A DNA stretch of 6,045 nucleotides. It comes from CAYTEO01 sp964436825 (lineage in GTDB: Bacteria > Krumholzibacteriota > Krumholzibacteriia > LZORAL124-64-63). The stretch is from contig CAYTEO010000075.1 of assembly GCA_964436825.1 (NCBI GenBank), forward strand, positions 1 through 6,045. Direction: 5' to 3'. Position numbers and translations under genes: made by a program. Shown here piece after piece: positions 5,390 to 6,045 of the stretch. The notes beneath the pieces were generated by a model. The model did no database searches, was not told the origin of the DNA, and saw only the letters and a program-made list of their open reading frames with translations. How positions within the stretch are numbered: the stretch's first letter is position 1; the number at the start of each line of letters is the position of its first letter.

Positions 5390-5626
5390 GCGCGGGATCT
5401 GGACGACGACGTTGTAGAAGTTGCCGTTCTCGAAGTCGACGCCCTTGTCGAAGACGGCCACGGTCTGCCAGGCGGCGCCATCCCGGTACTGGACCCAGAA
5501 GTCCTCGCCGGTGCGGTCCATGCTGACCGGCATGTACCAGAACTCGACCTCCAGGTCGCTGTAGCCGGACACGTCGTGGCCGCTGGTGTGGTAGAAGGAC
5601 GAGGCGACGCCGCTGTTGTCCTGGAT
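5390..5626 (-). pseudogene. Extracellular jelly-roll domain piece
   Basis: About 78 residues run from IQDNSGVASSFYHTSGHDVS through GYSDLEVEFWYMPVSM, GEDFWVQYRDGAAWQTVAVF and FENGNFYNVVVQIPR. This matches the pattern of a beta-sandwich module in bacterial secreted proteases and other surface enzymes: a D-N-S start, 'GYS.L.V.FWY', 'EDFWVQY-DG--W' and 'F.N..FYN..V.IP'. The usual ending (a 'RFRCDASGN..YVYIDEV'-type strand) is absent. It is a C-terminal accessory module with no catalytic residues visible, perhaps for carbohydrate or protein binding. It is fused in frame behind the MmgE/PrpD piece (joint near 5624), which makes no functional sense because one is cytoplasmic and the other extracellular. 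After IPR (5390) the sequence changes to hairpin DNA. The domain type is recognised from memory; the parent protein is unknown. Confidence 0.5.
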
Positions 5627-6045
5627 GTCGGCGCCGCGGGTGGTGGTCCGCACGCGGATCCTCGCCACCTCCTCGGCCACGAGGCCGTGCTCCTGCATGA
5701 TGGCCAGGACCGCCGACATGGGCTGGTGGGTCAGCGCCTCGGTGGGGAACGGCTTGTAGCCGCAGCGGGTGATCAGGAACCGCTCGCCCAGGCCGTCGAG
5801 CAGGACCTCGGGCCGCAGCTCGGTGCCGCGGATGACCTCCTGGAAGCCCTCCTTGCCCTCGATGACCTCCACCGGCCCCTCGTAGCCCTCGCGGGCCATC
5901 AGCGCCGCCAGGACGCCCGCCTGGGTGGCCAGCGGGTCGGCCGTGTTCTTCATGTTCGTCAAATGCCCCGCCACGACGCCACCCAGGGTGAAGTGGCTGC
6001 TGCCGCTGATGCCGGCCGCGGCGACGAGCCGGTCGACGTCCAGGC
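5627..6045 (-). CDS. MmgE/PrpD family protein (2-methylcitrate dehydratase-like), partial
   Basis: The frame enters at the window edge as LDVDRLVAAAGISGSSHFTL and continues GGVVAGHLTNMKNTADPLAT, GPVEVIEGKEGFQEVIRG, LITRCGYKPFPTEALTHQPM and VARIRVRTTTRGADI. GSSH, the NTADP stretch, 'EGKEG' and 'YKPFPTEALTHQP' are hallmarks of MmgE/PrpD. These are cytoplasmic dehydratases or isomerases acting on small carboxylic acids such as 2-methylcitrate (propionate catabolism); some members are cis-aconitate decarboxylases. About 139 residues of a usual 450 or so are present, covering the second half. The true N-terminus lies beyond 6045; a GTG at 5974 inside this frame is not a plausible start. The family usually continues for 80-100 more residues after GADI, but here the frame passes directly into an extracellular jelly-roll piece and on to a stop at 5234-5236, so the C-terminus is cut. 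The family call is strong; the exact substrate is not determinable. Confidence 0.8.

Noticed and set aside
1..6045. Integron cassette array or mobile element as the cause of the patchwork
   Set aside because: I saw no integrase or transposase sequence, no recurring attC-like repeats between pieces and no terminal inverted repeats. Cassettes normally carry complete genes, whereas the pieces here are cut mid-domain.

Overview
The window comes from a high-GC, didermic bacterium, judging by an MCE/Mla-type lipid transport pair, a secreted lipoprotein with a Pro/Thr linker, a CXXCH heme-binding protein fragment, an extracellular jelly-roll domain and a signal-peptide protein. The style (GC-rich, G/C-ending codons, strong AGGAGG ribosome binding sites, many secreted orphan proteins) resembles poorly cultured phyla such as Candidatus Eisenbacteria or Krumholzibacteria, but this is a low-confidence inference. 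Nearly all coding is on the minus strand. The exception is the first ~156 bases, which are plus-strand and visibly less GC-rich (about 57%).

Layout, left to right. (1) 1-156, plus: C-terminal piece of a PD-(D/E)XK nuclease-like protein. (2) ~160-618, minus: piece of a CXXCH cytochrome-like secreted protein, broken by a frameshift near 340. (3) 619-2139, minus: complete 506-residue lipoprotein that looks like a hypothetical TIM-barrel glycoside hydrolase (GHL15-like). (4) 2123-2530, minus: N-terminal part of an MlaD/MCE protein whose tail turns into unrelated, TPR-like sequence. (5) 2544-3124, minus: MlaF-like ABC ATPase lacking its N-terminus and Walker A. (6) 3127-3720, minus: complete 197-residue FmdE-like protein. 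(7) 3966-4843, minus: a self-contained transcription unit (sigma70-like promoter, ribosome binding site, secreted 234-residue orphan protein, stem-loop). (8) 4896-5321, minus: internal piece of a multi-spanning membrane protein, probably an MFS transporter. (9) 5345-5374: a GC hairpin with a UUCG loop. (10) 5390-5626, minus: an extracellular jelly-roll domain piece. (11) 5627-6045, minus: C-terminal half of an MmgE/PrpD family protein, read in frame into the jelly-roll piece.

How the genes work together: only two relationships look biological. The ABC ATPase and MCE protein (13-nt gap, ribosome binding site overlapping the upstream stop) form a normal Mla-type operon segment, and the secreted orphan gene has its own promoter and stem-loop. 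The other neighbours are unrelated gene pieces cut inside domains, with breaks near 155, 610, 2240, 3125, 4955, 5330, 5390 and 5625. The simplest reading is a chimeric metagenomic or amplified-DNA contig. A genuinely scrambled locus cannot be excluded from sequence alone. I found no CRISPR array, transposase, tRNA, rRNA or convincing new defence or mobile system.
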